This document shows, in pieces, positions 19,701-28,223 of a stretch of 64,000 nucleotides of DNA (position 1 is the stretch's first letter; every line of letters begins with the position of its first letter). Origin of the DNA: Bin55 sp963667455 (GTDB taxonomy: Bacteria > Pseudomonadota > Gammaproteobacteria > Pseudomonadales > Azotimanducaceae); contig CAXXFR010000031.1 in NCBI GenBank assembly GCA_963667455.2, forward strand, positions 170,100-234,099, read 5' to 3'. Made by a program: the position numbers and the translations under genes. The notes under the pieces were generated by a model. The model was not told where the DNA came from. It did no database searches and saw only the letters and a list, made by a program, of their open reading frames with translations.

Positions 19701-20500
19701 ATCTTGTCTTCATTCCGATAAGCCTCGTCGACCAGCGTCAAGGCGTACAGGGCGTCGAACCGAATCTCGGTGGCGTCGTACGCCAACCACGCGACACGCT
19801 GCGCCTTCGCATTGTCGCCAGCCTTGAGAGCCCACTCCGCTACGCGCACGAGCTGCCTAAAGTAGTAGTCCGACTCGGGATCCGGAAGGTACAGATCCAG
19901 CGCTTTCTCGGGGTGCCCCAATATCGCCAAGGTGATGGCTGCGCGATTCTTGAAGGCCTGATCGCGCTGCTCCGCCAGCTCGACCAGAGCGTCGACCTCC
20001 TGTCGGTCGACGTCCATCATCGTCAGGCGAATCCGTATGAACTCGCGTTCGTCTTCGCTGTCCGTCGATGCCTCGGCTTTGAAATACCACACGGTCGCTG
20101 CCGTCTCGTCACCTCCTGAATCCAGGAGTCGCGCCTTGAGTAGCGTGCCGTCGGTAGTTTCCCCGAGCGTTAAAGCGTTCTCGACTGCCTCCATGGCTTC
20201 GTCCCGCTGACCGAACTGCCATTTGAGATGCGCGATCGTGAGGAAGGACTTGACGCGTTCATGATCCGCGTTCTCTTCGTCCGCAGCGGCTTCCTCGAAT
20301 GAAACAATTGCTTTGTCAATGTTCTTCGTATCCAGAATCTCCTGGTCGAATACGGCATCAATCAAGCTGATGTCCAGGCGGGTGTCTTTCGCATTGGACT
20401 CGAGCAGAGCGTCGATCGGACTCTCTTGCGCGAACGCGCTCAACGCGCCTGCGAGAATGAGGGCACAGATTGCAGTCGGAAAACTACGAAATTCGTTCAT
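13751..20500 (-). CDS. Giant secreted TPR-repeat protein 2
   Basis: 2249 aa, paralog of the protein encoded at 6381-13148 and colinear with it throughout. A Sec signal peptide (MNEFRSFPTAICALILAGAL, cleavage near AFAQES) is followed by degenerate TPR repeats. Acidic linkers lie near residues 1060-1075 and 1145-1160. DNA match to paralog 1 is near-identical over about residues 150-950 but clearly lower in the C-terminal half and in the first ~130 residues, which suggests gene conversion. It starts 27 bases after the VWA gene ends, so it is the last original gene of the MoxR/VWA operon. No clear ribosome-binding site is seen. The role as an extracytoplasmic scaffold is inferred. Confidence 0.87.
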   Translation of the reverse strand: MNEFRSFPTAICALILAGALSAFAQESPIDALLESNAKDTRLDISLIDAVFDQEILDTKNIDKAIVSFEEAAADEENADHERVKSFLTIAHLKWQFGQRDEAMEAVENALTLGETTDGTLLKARLLDSGGDETAATVWYFKAEASTDSEDEREFIRIRLTMMDVDRQEVDALVELAEQRDQAFKNRAAITLAILGHPEKALDLYLPDPESDYYFRQLVRVAEWALKAGDNAKAQRVAWLAYDATEIRFDALYALTLVDEAYRNEDKMDELVGILEQRGVDDEDLLNLRIDLLIDLERYDDAVDLFNAINQDTSDVEARLRLIQIYDTAGKSKEMVAEYERLIEKEPTIVQWYVALASYYINIAEPDQAAAVWELFEEKNRDRVDVLVRGGEFMNQMGYVDEATSMIDRHAEVHGPTVFGNVFLFETYFARGQDEEANHALEELAAHLPGDSSDLRIVADSFERLRKYEKALDVYLAIEEHEGKLSYDDRMRLAWLHSVVGNKDIALKLWQDIWVTEESPARRSFAEGQFLLIAAELNVLADLVVELEGKLYDKDANKNDINLLVRIYTEVGDAFSATEIVEDFAKYGEMTEVERLRQLGLVYLQLQEYSKYDEVLRQLEKIDPDNRIEHIQNLVLNMLAYDLAEGSNDRYEDIQHWLDELRGYDSDAVTGEFEASVLSMGGFTAEAIESYRRALIDEPTHSDNLLLMADLMKESERTDEAVALLQYVAEHAADDNEFVVAVDGIINMVGQRTFFQQLASEVEATFRWTHRVILERITSREDKFYLYSLLAEIAQETMDREAEFVAIENSVSQAGIRRLAVLREIVTMATPNAGFFSMYQNAGDEDRQLTYGRRLIGLRQQLPPEVYISIARTLLSKGETIGAEKSLSLVRDITGQIDVNKTKADLFHAEGYDREALASYSQALSVNRDSLELQFKTAALREGIGQFDVANALYASAMLKVLRGLPTALQAASREDRMAQAARMGVLSTGMMMTVSMGGSHVDTSVTHDYRTFYEMLIQGLIATWPDDQQLSDSKLNVFRTEVDEALATVVKQMADEASESEEETSEVLTHEEGKKPFDPKRSITRFSRLSYTAQMIRRLCSAIDLLDESEEMDLELAKHFGDDPNFQGQVLGHYETLGMEPSEKLVAVFKDDEEVEEEESPPEDRSRVEQALENAISSQQIGRVARLSNIMETPKPLHQLLRDYITTTKQFRTGLQYASAALDENDYTRVLNAAVPLLQEEPANLVMFMIDGPDFFIEIEDQVGESLVTLDEEFMRDSEVQRVVRGYYNAVPAIWYYIKERGAISDLISLFETVVKGIQPTQFPSAMQMDIYGLHKDLLSKPLDEELQTRVLEATTDMMQATAKQDEFIQRYATELVFNFEVDPANVDTYKQIVEDHQLILKGSEKIGELVNTYYSGDEQGAYRMLLEMYTEDPNLSFYSGDALFKAFRDQYIESLNELREGNVDDLELTKMLLNVGPRYAEPDPEMDLTSDERLEIYEKLVERYPEEKEFLLYLIYTQVNAHERENLMKYLRTYYELDNTEEFMRTAYYLTAVENENYDLALSIALDGGSDLRYQEVREEIYERSETAAQMGPMETGSILLMIRGLDPYDTITRMVGGVGGIEKAVARMQEIVASDDVDPEEIPLLLRRLWRGTQAAGLGDQMRNFYGNQSVIPMLLQWPSTGTPSPNVMYMSIGLPLASAGGSLRQRLNPGQDEDAEEQPTLLELLISKAPLGRDFELLLMSLQPYERKNSSQVYSLVAQAYIAFPQSLEARMPELSERLVANVANEHEFTLWMTLVRESDASVSQEEADALVSKSRDLQAPTDDQLLSIAELLAQQGYNEEAVDCYESLMIRTIDYSEFTDQRGRIYYGPNMGIPMDAMTLLESANEHLSHEYAARFASRMMSYLRPVGDSPEIEQLYQAFLLRGLSVVHDPSDVVDIAKEWSPDIDETVDVVESFDGIRLIHLGRVFNRAGDFDRSATYTKALFSKLSIESKPSVEETGFINVRMMGNAMYQLMNTLQTVGTTFGLSLPNVGPSLSFGPMDEEPLPTGASMYISLLDESIDFDNAASVDATVANLASWLDEPEFSVQVLLEAIATISFICFERGDPDRARAVASVMQDWLLSQDLETLDSRTLSSFTLIVPVIDFVVDPQIVRTMFELQILSQQQSYELLQALSEQESGSDLLGAAKLLDTEFAGLGVLREIRDIALEAGEAEYAQELDARILVLENAYESIELVGGFDEVTESS

Positions 20501-20527
20501 GATGGTGTAGGTTGGGGTTGGAAGGGC

Positions 20528-23020
20528 TTAAGTGTCCCTCGGCCACCGCCGATAGAGCAGATCGCCGAGATAAAGCAAGAGGGCTAGCAGAAGCAACCAA
20601 GGCCAGATCGACGTCACGACGAACGAAAGTTCGCCAGAGCTGACTCCAGCCGTGGCGATGGAGTCTTCTCCATCAGCAAGGTTGAGCCCACCGGTTAACT
20701 CGGAAAGCTCGTTCAAGTCCAGGGCATCCATCGGATCGACCTGGTTTTCGTTGACTTCGTCCTCGTTGGCGAGGCTTACCGACCGCCAAACTCTGTCGTC
20801 CGCAGTGTTCGCGATGCCGATGTACAGGTCCTCGTCGGTTTGCGAACTCAAAGTCAGTTCGAACAAACCGGGCGCACTCTCGGTAAACGAGTGCTTGGTG
20901 TCGTCGACCAGTGTCGAATCAAGGTTGTGAAGGCTTGCAACCGGCTTGCTCGACTCGTTGGGGGTCACTCGATTGGCAATCACCGAGGTGGTGCCAAAGC
21001 GTCGTCGTGTTACTACTTCAAAGTCGCTCACATCTGACGACGTACGTCGGAAGACTCGTCCGAGAAATTCCGCATACTCGGCCCACTCGTTCCAACTGCG
21101 GGTTCCTTCGCCAACCGGTTCAGTCATCAACGCGGTAATTCGACCCAGCCCATACCGCCACGTCGCCAAGATGGGGTGCTTGGTATCCGTGACTTCCATC
21201 AAGATTTCCGCACCATCTTTAGATTCAACCTCCACATACCCGAGCAGGTTGGGAACGTCTTCCTGATTGACATCGCCCCACCAGCCGCGACCACGACTAG
21301 TCTCCAAGGGGAACGATCCCCTCTTGTACATGGGAGACTTCTTGGTAGAGGACTGCTTGAAAATCAGTTCCACCAATTGAAACTGGTTGCCAACCGAGTA
21401 GAAGCGTCCGCCTCCCCAGTTGGCAATGTTCGACATGATCTGATTGTGACCGCCTTGTCCAACCAGAATCGTTGAAACGCTGATTCGATCGCGATTGATG
21501 CGCCGAGTCATCGGCTCGTATGAAGTAGTTTCCACTCCGGCATCGGTGATAAGCACGATGTGCTTGTATCGGGTGTTGACGTTCTGCAGTCCGTAGTAGG
21601 CCTCTTGAATAGCCGGATACAGGATGGTTCCTCCAATTGCCTTCATACGCCCGATTGCACGATCGATTTCGATCTTGTTGGTGGCTGGCTGCATCGGAAC
21701 CGCCCAATGCTTGTTGCCATAGAACTCGACGATGCCAATACGGTCGTGCGGCTGCATGCGTCGGACGGCGATTCGGGCAATGTGTTTGGCGAGCTCGATG
21801 CGAGAACCTGCCATGGACCCCGATGTGTCCAAGATAATGGCCAGTCCCACGCTGGGATCGATCTTGTCTTGATCTCCCGGAATGTCGACCGGCAATAAGT
21901 CTGTTATTGGTGAATCGTGATAGCCACCATCTCCAAACGCTGCTTCGCCACCACTGTGGATCAGACCCATTCCTTCGTTTCTAACGGCATCTGCAATCGC
22001 TGACTGCACAGCCTCGTCGATCGATGCAGACGGCGCGTCGTCAATCATCGCGACGTCGTAGCGCGAAAAGTCAAAGTTGTCTGTCAACGTCGCTGGATCT
22101 GGCGCGTCGATGTCGAAACCAGGACCCAACAGCCATGCCAATTGCTCAGGGGCTCCCTGTTGACGCGCACCCAAATACAGAACCCTGACAGCATCTTGCA
22201 CGGCAATCACGTGCCGCCATTGATTGTTGGTAGGATCGACGTCGTACTCGTTGGGAACGTCTAGCTCAACCAGTACTTCCATGAATCCCGGTTCGAAAAC
22301 TTTGAAGCCTAGTTCGACGATCTGTCGTGAATCGCTGACAATCGAACTCTCCTGAGCAAGGACTTCATCATCGCTCACGACGGAAACACTCAGATCTTCA
22401 GCTGACCCAATGACTTCTACGAGCAAGGTCACTTCCTCGCCCACCCGGGTATCAGGCGTGCTCACGTCGCTGATGTACACGTCAACTGGCGGTTCAATTT
22501 GAATGTTGTGAACCGGTATGCCGCGATTCTTCAGGTGATCGAAGGCTTGTCCCCAGTGTCGATCTGTCGCCAGTCCGTCGGACACCACGGTCACGGATCC
22601 GCTCACTCCGTAGGGTATGGACTGAGCCGCTAACTCCAAGGCATCCCCGAGGGGTGTTCTTCCATCAGACTGCATCAGAACGGCGTTGCGAGACTCGATC
22701 GCCTGCTCGGTCCCGCCGAGTTGAATCAGGCTGATCGATCCCTGATCGGCAAACTGCCCGATGACTTCTCTGGCACGGTTGGCCGCTGTCTCTTTCGCGC
22801 CTTCCGACATGCTGTTGGACTGATCCAATATCACAGCAAAATGTTTGCTTGGCTGATTCGACACCGCGACTGGCTGCATCAATCCCACCACCAATGCGAG
22901 TAAGACAGCAGTACGTATCACCCCGTGCCATACGCTTCGCGGCCGATTTGGAAAGAACCAAACCAACGGAATTAGCAATGCAAGAAGACCAAACCAGGGA
23001 TAGTTGAAGGACAATTCCAT
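20528..23020 (-). CDS. Membrane protein with two von Willebrand A domains
   Basis: 830 aa from ATG 23020, whose A overlaps the TAA of the upstream gene (TAATG); the longer frame to 23092 lies inside that gene. Two N-terminal membrane segments (FGLLALLIPLVWFF; AVLLALVVGLM) precede a first VWA domain with MIDAS motif DQSNS. A glutamine-amidotransferase-like region (YDVAMIDDAPSASIDEA) follows, then a second VWA domain (AIILDTSGSMAGSR) and a C-terminal membrane segment (WPWLLLLALLLYLGDLL). This architecture is known in proteins encoded beside MoxR and DUF58. It probably works at the membrane with metal-dependent partner binding. Its 3' end is duplicated at 13175-13339. Confidence 0.88.
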   Translation of the reverse strand: MELSFNYPWFGLLALLIPLVWFFPNRPRSVWHGVIRTAVLLALVVGLMQPVAVSNQPSKHFAVILDQSNSMSEGAKETAANRAREVIGQFADQGSISLIQLGGTEQAIESRNAVLMQSDGRTPLGDALELAAQSIPYGVSGSVTVVSDGLATDRHWGQAFDHLKNRGIPVHNIQIEPPVDVYISDVSTPDTRVGEEVTLLVEVIGSAEDLSVSVVSDDEVLAQESSIVSDSRQIVELGFKVFEPGFMEVLVELDVPNEYDVDPTNNQWRHVIAVQDAVRVLYLGARQQGAPEQLAWLLGPGFDIDAPDPATLTDNFDFSRYDVAMIDDAPSASIDEAVQSAIADAVRNEGMGLIHSGGEAAFGDGGYHDSPITDLLPVDIPGDQDKIDPSVGLAIILDTSGSMAGSRIELAKHIARIAVRRMQPHDRIGIVEFYGNKHWAVPMQPATNKIEIDRAIGRMKAIGGTILYPAIQEAYYGLQNVNTRYKHIVLITDAGVETTSYEPMTRRINRDRISVSTILVGQGGHNQIMSNIANWGGGRFYSVGNQFQLVELIFKQSSTKKSPMYKRGSFPLETSRGRGWWGDVNQEDVPNLLGYVEVESKDGAEILMEVTDTKHPILATWRYGLGRITALMTEPVGEGTRSWNEWAEYAEFLGRVFRRTSSDVSDFEVVTRRRFGTTSVIANRVTPNESSKPVASLHNLDSTLVDDTKHSFTESAPGLFELTLSSQTDEDLYIGIANTADDRVWRSVSLANEDEVNENQVDPMDALDLNELSELTGGLNLADGEDSIATAGVSSGELSFVVTSIWPWLLLLALLLYLGDLLYRRWPRDT

Positions 23021-24735
23021 TAAGGCATCAATCCTCGTTGATAGAGGAACCACTCCAGTCCGAGCAGTACCAAGACCAGCAATATCAACCAAGTGACCAA
23101 TCCAAAAGCGCTTTGGGATCGCACCATCTCCAATTCCGTTGCCGATAAATCGGCAACTTCTCCTGGAATAGCCGCTCGGGAATCAAGTAGAGATACGTTC
23201 AACGAGTCGCCATCTTCCGTCTCGAAAACGCCTGCCTCGTTGCGAACGTAGTAGGTTCCGGCTGCATACTCGGACAATAGGTCGGTCCGAGCCAGCGAAG
23301 AACCGGATGTTTGTTCGTAAGGTCGCCTACCAGCCGCGACATACGCGTACCAAGGCTGTTGATTGGCCAGATAACGAATTGCTTTGGAAATGAACAGCGG
23401 GAAACTCATGCTGTCTTTGAAATTGAAGTCTTGTCCGACCAGTTCCGACCACAAGGAAACGAATCGCGTGTCTACAACCTCCAGATCGACTTCGATGTCC
23501 ACATCCAGATCGGTTGCCATCGCGGCAGCATCGATTTGCGTCAGACCCAGCGATGCCACGCTCTGACGCAGTGCTTCTTCCGCGTCGAGGTCACCGGTAT
23601 ACCCAATAGAGAAAGCGTAGTACTGTTCCTGCGAAGGCACCGTGCGGAAATACGGGATCGAAGGTTCGTCGTCCGTAGCTCCAACTACAGCGACATGAGG
23701 GTCGGACTGAACCACCTGAACAGCATTGTCCGACTGAATCGCTCGACGAATCGATACAGGAACATCGGTTCCAATAGTCACACGAATCCGATCCTTGTCA
23801 GGTAAGTTGACCTGTGCAACATTGTCGAATTCCAATTCGTCCGTTGGTTCAATAACAACCTCGAACGTCGAGCCGTCCGCTTCGACATCGCGAACACGAA
23901 ACTCGTTGTCGGATATCGATTCGATTCGATCAGAACCCACGGCGACACCGCCACTTTGCACACTCAGATCTTCAATGCTGGTGTCCAATCCCTCAGTTGA
24001 GAGAACACGGAATAGAACGTCTACCTTGTCCCAATCTCCCGACATCGCTTCACCAATGCCGAGTGCCACAATGCCCCGATTCTCAAAGTCGTCTGGAGTC
24101 TCAGTGCGCCGGGCAACGTTGAATCCGTCCGGCAGTTGATCGATGGCTTCCGAAGGTACCGGTGCATTGCCATACACCAGGACATTGACCTGTTCGGGAT
24201 ACATGTCGTTGCGAGGTAGAACACGAAGCAACTCGTCGATCGACGATCGGGCGGCGACAGGCTCGAATTCCTCGAGTCGACGCACCAGCACCATGTTTTC
24301 CTCGCCCGCTGCTAGAACGCGAACGTTGTTGGCACCGGCCAAGAAAACCTCTCGCGAATCTCGCGGATAACCGGAAATGTCACTCAGTAGCTGCGATTTC
24401 GATTGTTCGAAGACATCAGCCGTAGCCGAATGCGCGGATCCATCGAGCACCAAAACGCTAAAACCGGTCGCACGACGCTCATCGACCATGGGCGCTCCGA
24501 ATCCAATCCAAAGCAACCAGCAAATAAGCAACGCCAGCAAATACGCGAGAAGATGCCTGAATCGCTGACGCAAAACTCGGACTGGTGCTTCACGCACAGC
24601 GGCCGCCCAAAACATCGTCGTTGCAATGGGCAATTCCGTATAGCGAATGCGCAACTGCTGAAGCAGGAAGAGAATTCCTGCAATGCCTGCTAGGCCAATA
24701 CCGAGAGTAAGAGGGGTTAGATTGAGAAAATTCAT
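23020..24735 (-). CDS. BatA-domain membrane protein
   Basis: 571 aa. It begins with the double-membrane BatA-type N-terminus (LTLGIGLAGIAGILFLLQQL, then LLAYLLALLICWLLWIGFGAP) and ends with a membrane anchor (LVTWLILLVLVLLGLEWFLY). The middle is probably extracytoplasmic: it has a VWA-like strand (FSVLVLDGSAHSATADV) in which the MIDAS DxSxS is only partly kept (DGSAH), so metal binding is doubtful. The start overlaps the DUF58 stop (ATGA, 24732-24735), and the stop overlaps the next start. Bat proteins are known from aerotolerance operons; the actual job here is not established. Confidence 0.85.
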   Translation of the reverse strand: MNFLNLTPLTLGIGLAGIAGILFLLQQLRIRYTELPIATTMFWAAAVREAPVRVLRQRFRHLLAYLLALLICWLLWIGFGAPMVDERRATGFSVLVLDGSAHSATADVFEQSKSQLLSDISGYPRDSREVFLAGANNVRVLAAGEENMVLVRRLEEFEPVAARSSIDELLRVLPRNDMYPEQVNVLVYGNAPVPSEAIDQLPDGFNVARRTETPDDFENRGIVALGIGEAMSGDWDKVDVLFRVLSTEGLDTSIEDLSVQSGGVAVGSDRIESISDNEFRVRDVEADGSTFEVVIEPTDELEFDNVAQVNLPDKDRIRVTIGTDVPVSIRRAIQSDNAVQVVQSDPHVAVVGATDDEPSIPYFRTVPSQEQYYAFSIGYTGDLDAEEALRQSVASLGLTQIDAAAMATDLDVDIEVDLEVVDTRFVSLWSELVGQDFNFKDSMSFPLFISKAIRYLANQQPWYAYVAAGRRPYEQTSGSSLARTDLLSEYAAGTYYVRNEAGVFETEDGDSLNVSLLDSRAAIPGEVADLSATELEMVRSQSAFGLVTWLILLVLVLLGLEWFLYQRGLMP

Positions 24736-25640
24736 GCGACTTGGGCTCGCGTCTCGAACAACGTCGCCAATTGATCAAGAATGTCTTGATCGGCATTGAT
24801 TCGGGTCAGCCCGATTCCGTTCCCCGATGCGAATCCCGAGAGCTGTTCATTGAATTCCTCGTAGATTCTTCGATAACGCGCCAATACGCCCTGTTCCATG
24901 GTCACATCGACTGCTGCGGAGGTTTCGCAGTCAACCAGCCGGATGTCGCCAACCAAATCCGCATTCGCGGTTGGGTCTGCGTCCAAGTCCTTGACGATCT
25001 GGACTAGCAGCAATCTGTGCCGACATCTGGTAAGAGACTCCAAGACCCTCTCAAGACCTTCAGGTTCGAAGAAATCCGACACCACCACTAGCAGTCCCGG
25101 TCGGAGTTTACGCATTCCCAGTTGCTGTACGCACTCGGAAAGCTGTGTTCCATTCTCTTCGTTCAGTTCGGCCATGCGATGTGCCAACGTGGTCAGCTGT
25201 CGCCGTCCCACAAATGGCTTGGAATGCATGGTCAAGTCGTCGGAGAACGAAAACAAGGCAACGACGTCGTGTTGGCTCAAGGCTATCGACGCCAAAGCCA
25301 ACGACGATCTCAGAGCCGCGTGAACCCGAGGATTGTCCTCAAGAAACATGCTCCGGGATCGATCTACGAGCAAGTAGAGGGGCAGATCCTGGTACTCCTC
25401 AAAGACATGCACGAACAATCGACCCAAACGTCGGTAGATGTTCCAATCCACCGCACGAATGTCATCGCCGGGAACGTACTGTTTGAAGTCCTTGAATTCG
25501 AGACCGATGCCCCGATCAATTGAAAGCTGTTCGCCTAGTCGTCCTTGACGCAGGAAACGCTTGATCCGAAGATTGAACGCCTCGAGCGCTGTAAGAAACT
25601 CGGGGTCGAACAGTTCCTCAAAGGTTAATTGTGCCGCCAC
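24732..25640 (-). CDS. DUF58 domain protein
   Basis: 302 aa. It shows the DUF58 signature (FKDFKQYVPGDDIRAVDWN) followed by a VWA-like strand with VDRSRSM, a DxSxS-type MIDAS. No membrane segments are seen, so it is likely cytoplasmic, partnering MoxR. The start is GTG at 25640, with AAGG and AGGA sequences just before it. DUF58 proteins are almost always encoded next to MoxR ATPases, as here, and are thought to link the ATPase to membrane VWA proteins. Confidence 0.92.
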   Translation of the reverse strand: MAAQLTFEELFDPEFLTALEAFNLRIKRFLRQGRLGEQLSIDRGIGLEFKDFKQYVPGDDIRAVDWNIYRRLGRLFVHVFEEYQDLPLYLLVDRSRSMFLEDNPRVHAALRSSLALASIALSQHDVVALFSFSDDLTMHSKPFVGRRQLTTLAHRMAELNEENGTQLSECVQQLGMRKLRPGLLVVVSDFFEPEGLERVLESLTRCRHRLLLVQIVKDLDADPTANADLVGDIRLVDCETSAAVDVTMEQGVLARYRRIYEEFNEQLSGFASGNGIGLTRINADQDILDQLATLFETRAQVA

Positions 25641-25660
25641 ACCTTATTCCTAATGCGTGA

Positions 25661-26686
25661 CTAGTCGACCGACCGCGGTACCTTGACCTGCTCGAGGATA
25701 TCTCCAATGATGCTGTCAGGGGAAACGTTGCTGGCCTGAGCCTGGAAATTGAGAATCACTCGATGTCGCAACACCGGCAGTGCAACTGTCTTGATGTCGT
25801 CGGTGCTGATGGAGAACCGGTCATTCAAAATCGCCTGCACCTTCGCTCCCAACATTAACCCTTGGACACCTCGGGGACTGGATCCCAACGAAACGTAGGC
25901 GTTGGTCTGGTCCGTCGCGTAAGCGCTCTGAGGCTGCGTCGCCATTACCAGTCGGATCGCATACGTCTTGGCGGCTTGCGGCACTGCTACCGCTCGCGCA
26001 GTCTCGCGAAGACTGACAATGTTCGCTCCTGTTGTGACGTGATTGATATCCACTTCGGAGGAACCGGTTGTCCGGTCGATGATCTCGTAATACTCCTCTT
26101 CTTCTGGATAGTCGACGATCAACTTAAACAGGAACCGGTCAAGCTGGGCTTCGGGCAACGGATACGTACCTTCCTGCTCCACTGGATTCTGCGTCGCCAT
26201 TACGCAGTACGGTTCATCCAGTTCGATGGTGCGATTACCAACCGTTACCTGACGTTCCTGCATCGCTTCCAACAAGGCCGATTGCGTCTTGGGCGTTGCT
26301 CGGTTGATCTCGTCCGCAAGGACTAGGTTGGCCACGATCGGGCCTTCCTGGAAGTTCAACTCATGCGCTCCTGAAGCGGTCTCGGTCAACACCATCGTGC
26401 CTTGAATGTCCGCAGGCATCATGTCCGGAGTGAACTGAATTCGCGAGAATTTCAAGTTCACCGCTTCGCTGAGGCACCGGACGAGCATCGTTTTGCCAAG
26501 TCCAGGTACGCCTTCAAGAAGAACGTGACCACCGGCCACCAAGGCTGTCAGTACACCGTCCACAACGGATGCTTGGCCAACCATCATCTTGTTGACTTCC
26601 GAGCGAATGTTTTCAAACGCTTCTTTGAACTGCGCCGCTTGTTCAGCGGCGCCGGAGTTCACTTGTGCAACGTCTTGTTCTGCCAT
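25661..26686 (-). CDS. MoxR-family AAA+ ATPase
   Basis: 341 aa, complete. Walker A is GVPGLGKT near residue 60; Walker B and following motif are LVLADEINRATPKTQSALLE. The MoxR hallmark MQERQVTVG and the sensor region NPVEQEGTYPLPEAQLDRF follow. MoxR proteins are chaperone-like ATPases that assist maturation or metal loading of partner proteins, often with DUF58 and VWA proteins. It lies four bases from the upstream gene and 20 from DUF58, inside a tight operon. Confidence 0.95.
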   Translation of the reverse strand: MAEQDVAQVNSGAAEQAAQFKEAFENIRSEVNKMMVGQASVVDGVLTALVAGGHVLLEGVPGLGKTMLVRCLSEAVNLKFSRIQFTPDMMPADIQGTMVLTETASGAHELNFQEGPIVANLVLADEINRATPKTQSALLEAMQERQVTVGNRTIELDEPYCVMATQNPVEQEGTYPLPEAQLDRFLFKLIVDYPEEEEYYEIIDRTTGSSEVDINHVTTGANIVSLRETARAVAVPQAAKTYAIRLVMATQPQSAYATDQTNAYVSLGSSPRGVQGLMLGAKVQAILNDRFSISTDDIKTVALPVLRHRVILNFQAQASNVSPDSIIGDILEQVKVPRSVD

Positions 26687-26690
26687 TTAT

Positions 26691-28223
26691 TTACTCACCT
26701 GATTCAATGGGCTGTTCGCGCAACGAAACAAAGTACTTGCTCACTACGTTGCGCATCCAGGGGCGTAGTTCGTGCCGAACCACCACTCCAATACTTTCGT
26801 CGATCACACCACGCGATTCGCTGTTTGCGATTGCGACGTCACTGGGATGTGGAACCGCTCGTTCACGCTGAATCTTGACCCGTCCTGGATTGATCTGTGA
26901 ACGAAGCTTGTCGGGCATCGGCACTCCCAACAACATAGCGGCAACTCCTCTGGTCTTCTTGATGCCGCCAGCTCCACCTCGACCGTTGGCATCCGGATTC
27001 TCTTCATTTCCGACCATTCCCGAAGGAGTCAATTGTCGGTCAACTGGAGATTTACGTTGATTCATGAACGGGCGACCGGTGTTAGCGGCCTCCTGTTCTT
27101 CATCTTCTTCGTCGTCTGATTCCAAATCGACATCCGAATCCATGTCCTCTTGCTGGACCTTGTTGGTTATTTCGAACATCTCCGCGGAAGACGACTGACG
27201 ACCGGAACCAGTACCCTTGCCGCCGGCAAGTCCGCTGGCAGATTCGTCTTTGGGCTGCTCCTCATCCGAGGGCTTTTTCGGCGAATCGTCGTTCTTGCGT
27301 TCTTTGGCAGCATCATCAGAACCTTCCCGTTTCTTGTCGGGATTTCCCTGTCCGGACAAGTTCGAGGCTGCACTGCCTGCTTGATTGTCCTGCGTTGCTC
27401 CTGCACTAACTCCCATTTGCATCGACTGAGTCGGATTGGTGGTAGATGGGTTAGCTCGGTGCAATGCAGAATCGGAAGAGGATCCCTCAGCTGATTCGAG
27501 AACCACGTTTTCACTGTCTCGATCCAACGGATCGGTTTTCTCTTTGGCGACCACCGGATTGAATTGATCAACTGGTTCCACCACAGGCTCGGGCAACGGA
27601 GGTTCGTCCTCGACGATCACCGCAACGAGTTCGTCTTGGGGGGCAATCGCATCCACGCTGGTGTCGAACACCAGGAAATCGACAACTACGCCAACTACAA
27701 GGAGAACCAGGGCGGCGACGCCATGACCCCACTTGTTGGAATGCATGAACGGCGCAGCGATACGAATATCGCGAAGCTTTTCCTGGATTGCTTTCTCAGC
27801 GTAAGGAATCGCATCGTCGACGGCAGCGCTCTCGAACGGAGAAAGCTTCTCGATCTTAAGAAACTCGTCCGCGGCTTGCAGTCGATCCTTGTACTCCAGC
27901 TCCCGATCAAAGAGCGCTAGCGCATAGGTCCGATTGACCTTGCGGGCAAGGAACCCAAATGCGCCAGAGAATACGACGTACGCTACGGGTACCACGATGG
28001 CAAGCAGCACGGTAAAAATCGGTCCCAGCATCCAGACTTGCGTTCCAAACCATCGATCGGAGATCGACAGAACTGCGAACACAACCGGGACGATGAGAGC
28101 CACGATGTGCACATGGGACATCGCGGCTTCCACCGACTCTTTTAGCGCATACCTGCGAAGGTATCCGGCGCCTCGATTCGCCAGCACATCCAAGTGCTGG
28201 CGAAGCTGATCTAAGTTAGCCAT
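26691..28223 (-). CDS. Membrane protein with long acidic low-complexity region
   Basis: 510 aa, not recognised as a named family. Three hydrophobic segments lie in the first ~200 residues (HIVALIVPVVFAVLSI; WMLGPIFTVLLAIVVPVAYV; ALVLLVVGVVVDFLVF). After them comes a ~250-residue Ser/Glu/Asp/Lys/Pro-rich disordered stretch with runs such as DLESDDEEDEEQEA. A conserved-looking C-terminal block (GVVVRHELRPWMRNVVSKYF) ends it. Proteins of this layout are seen beside MoxR operons, but their role is unknown. It overlaps the preceding retropepsin-like gene by eight bases and ends four bases before moxR, so it belongs to the operon. Confidence 0.8.
   Translation of the reverse strand: MANLDQLRQHLDVLANRGAGYLRRYALKESVEAAMSHVHIVALIVPVVFAVLSISDRWFGTQVWMLGPIFTVLLAIVVPVAYVVFSGAFGFLARKVNRTYALALFDRELEYKDRLQAADEFLKIEKLSPFESAAVDDAIPYAEKAIQEKLRDIRIAAPFMHSNKWGHGVAALVLLVVGVVVDFLVFDTSVDAIAPQDELVAVIVEDEPPLPEPVVEPVDQFNPVVAKEKTDPLDRDSENVVLESAEGSSSDSALHRANPSTTNPTQSMQMGVSAGATQDNQAGSAASNLSGQGNPDKKREGSDDAAKERKNDDSPKKPSDEEQPKDESASGLAGGKGTGSGRQSSSAEMFEITNKVQQEDMDSDVDLESDDEEDEEQEAANTGRPFMNQRKSPVDRQLTPSGMVGNEENPDANGRGGAGGIKKTRGVAAMLLGVPMPDKLRSQINPGRVKIQRERAVPHPSDVAIANSESRGVIDESIGVVVRHELRPWMRNVVSKYFVSLREQPIESGE

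Larger units (their letters stand above)
13341..20697. repeat. Unit B of the tandem duplication (eroded copy)
   Basis: Second copy of the ancestral block. Its marR and caiB are reduced to remnants of about 0.27 and 0.1 kb, while its giant TPR gene and the complete VWA gene are intact. It shrank from about 9.9 kb to about 7.4 kb, almost all by deletions in marR and caiB. Confidence 0.85.
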
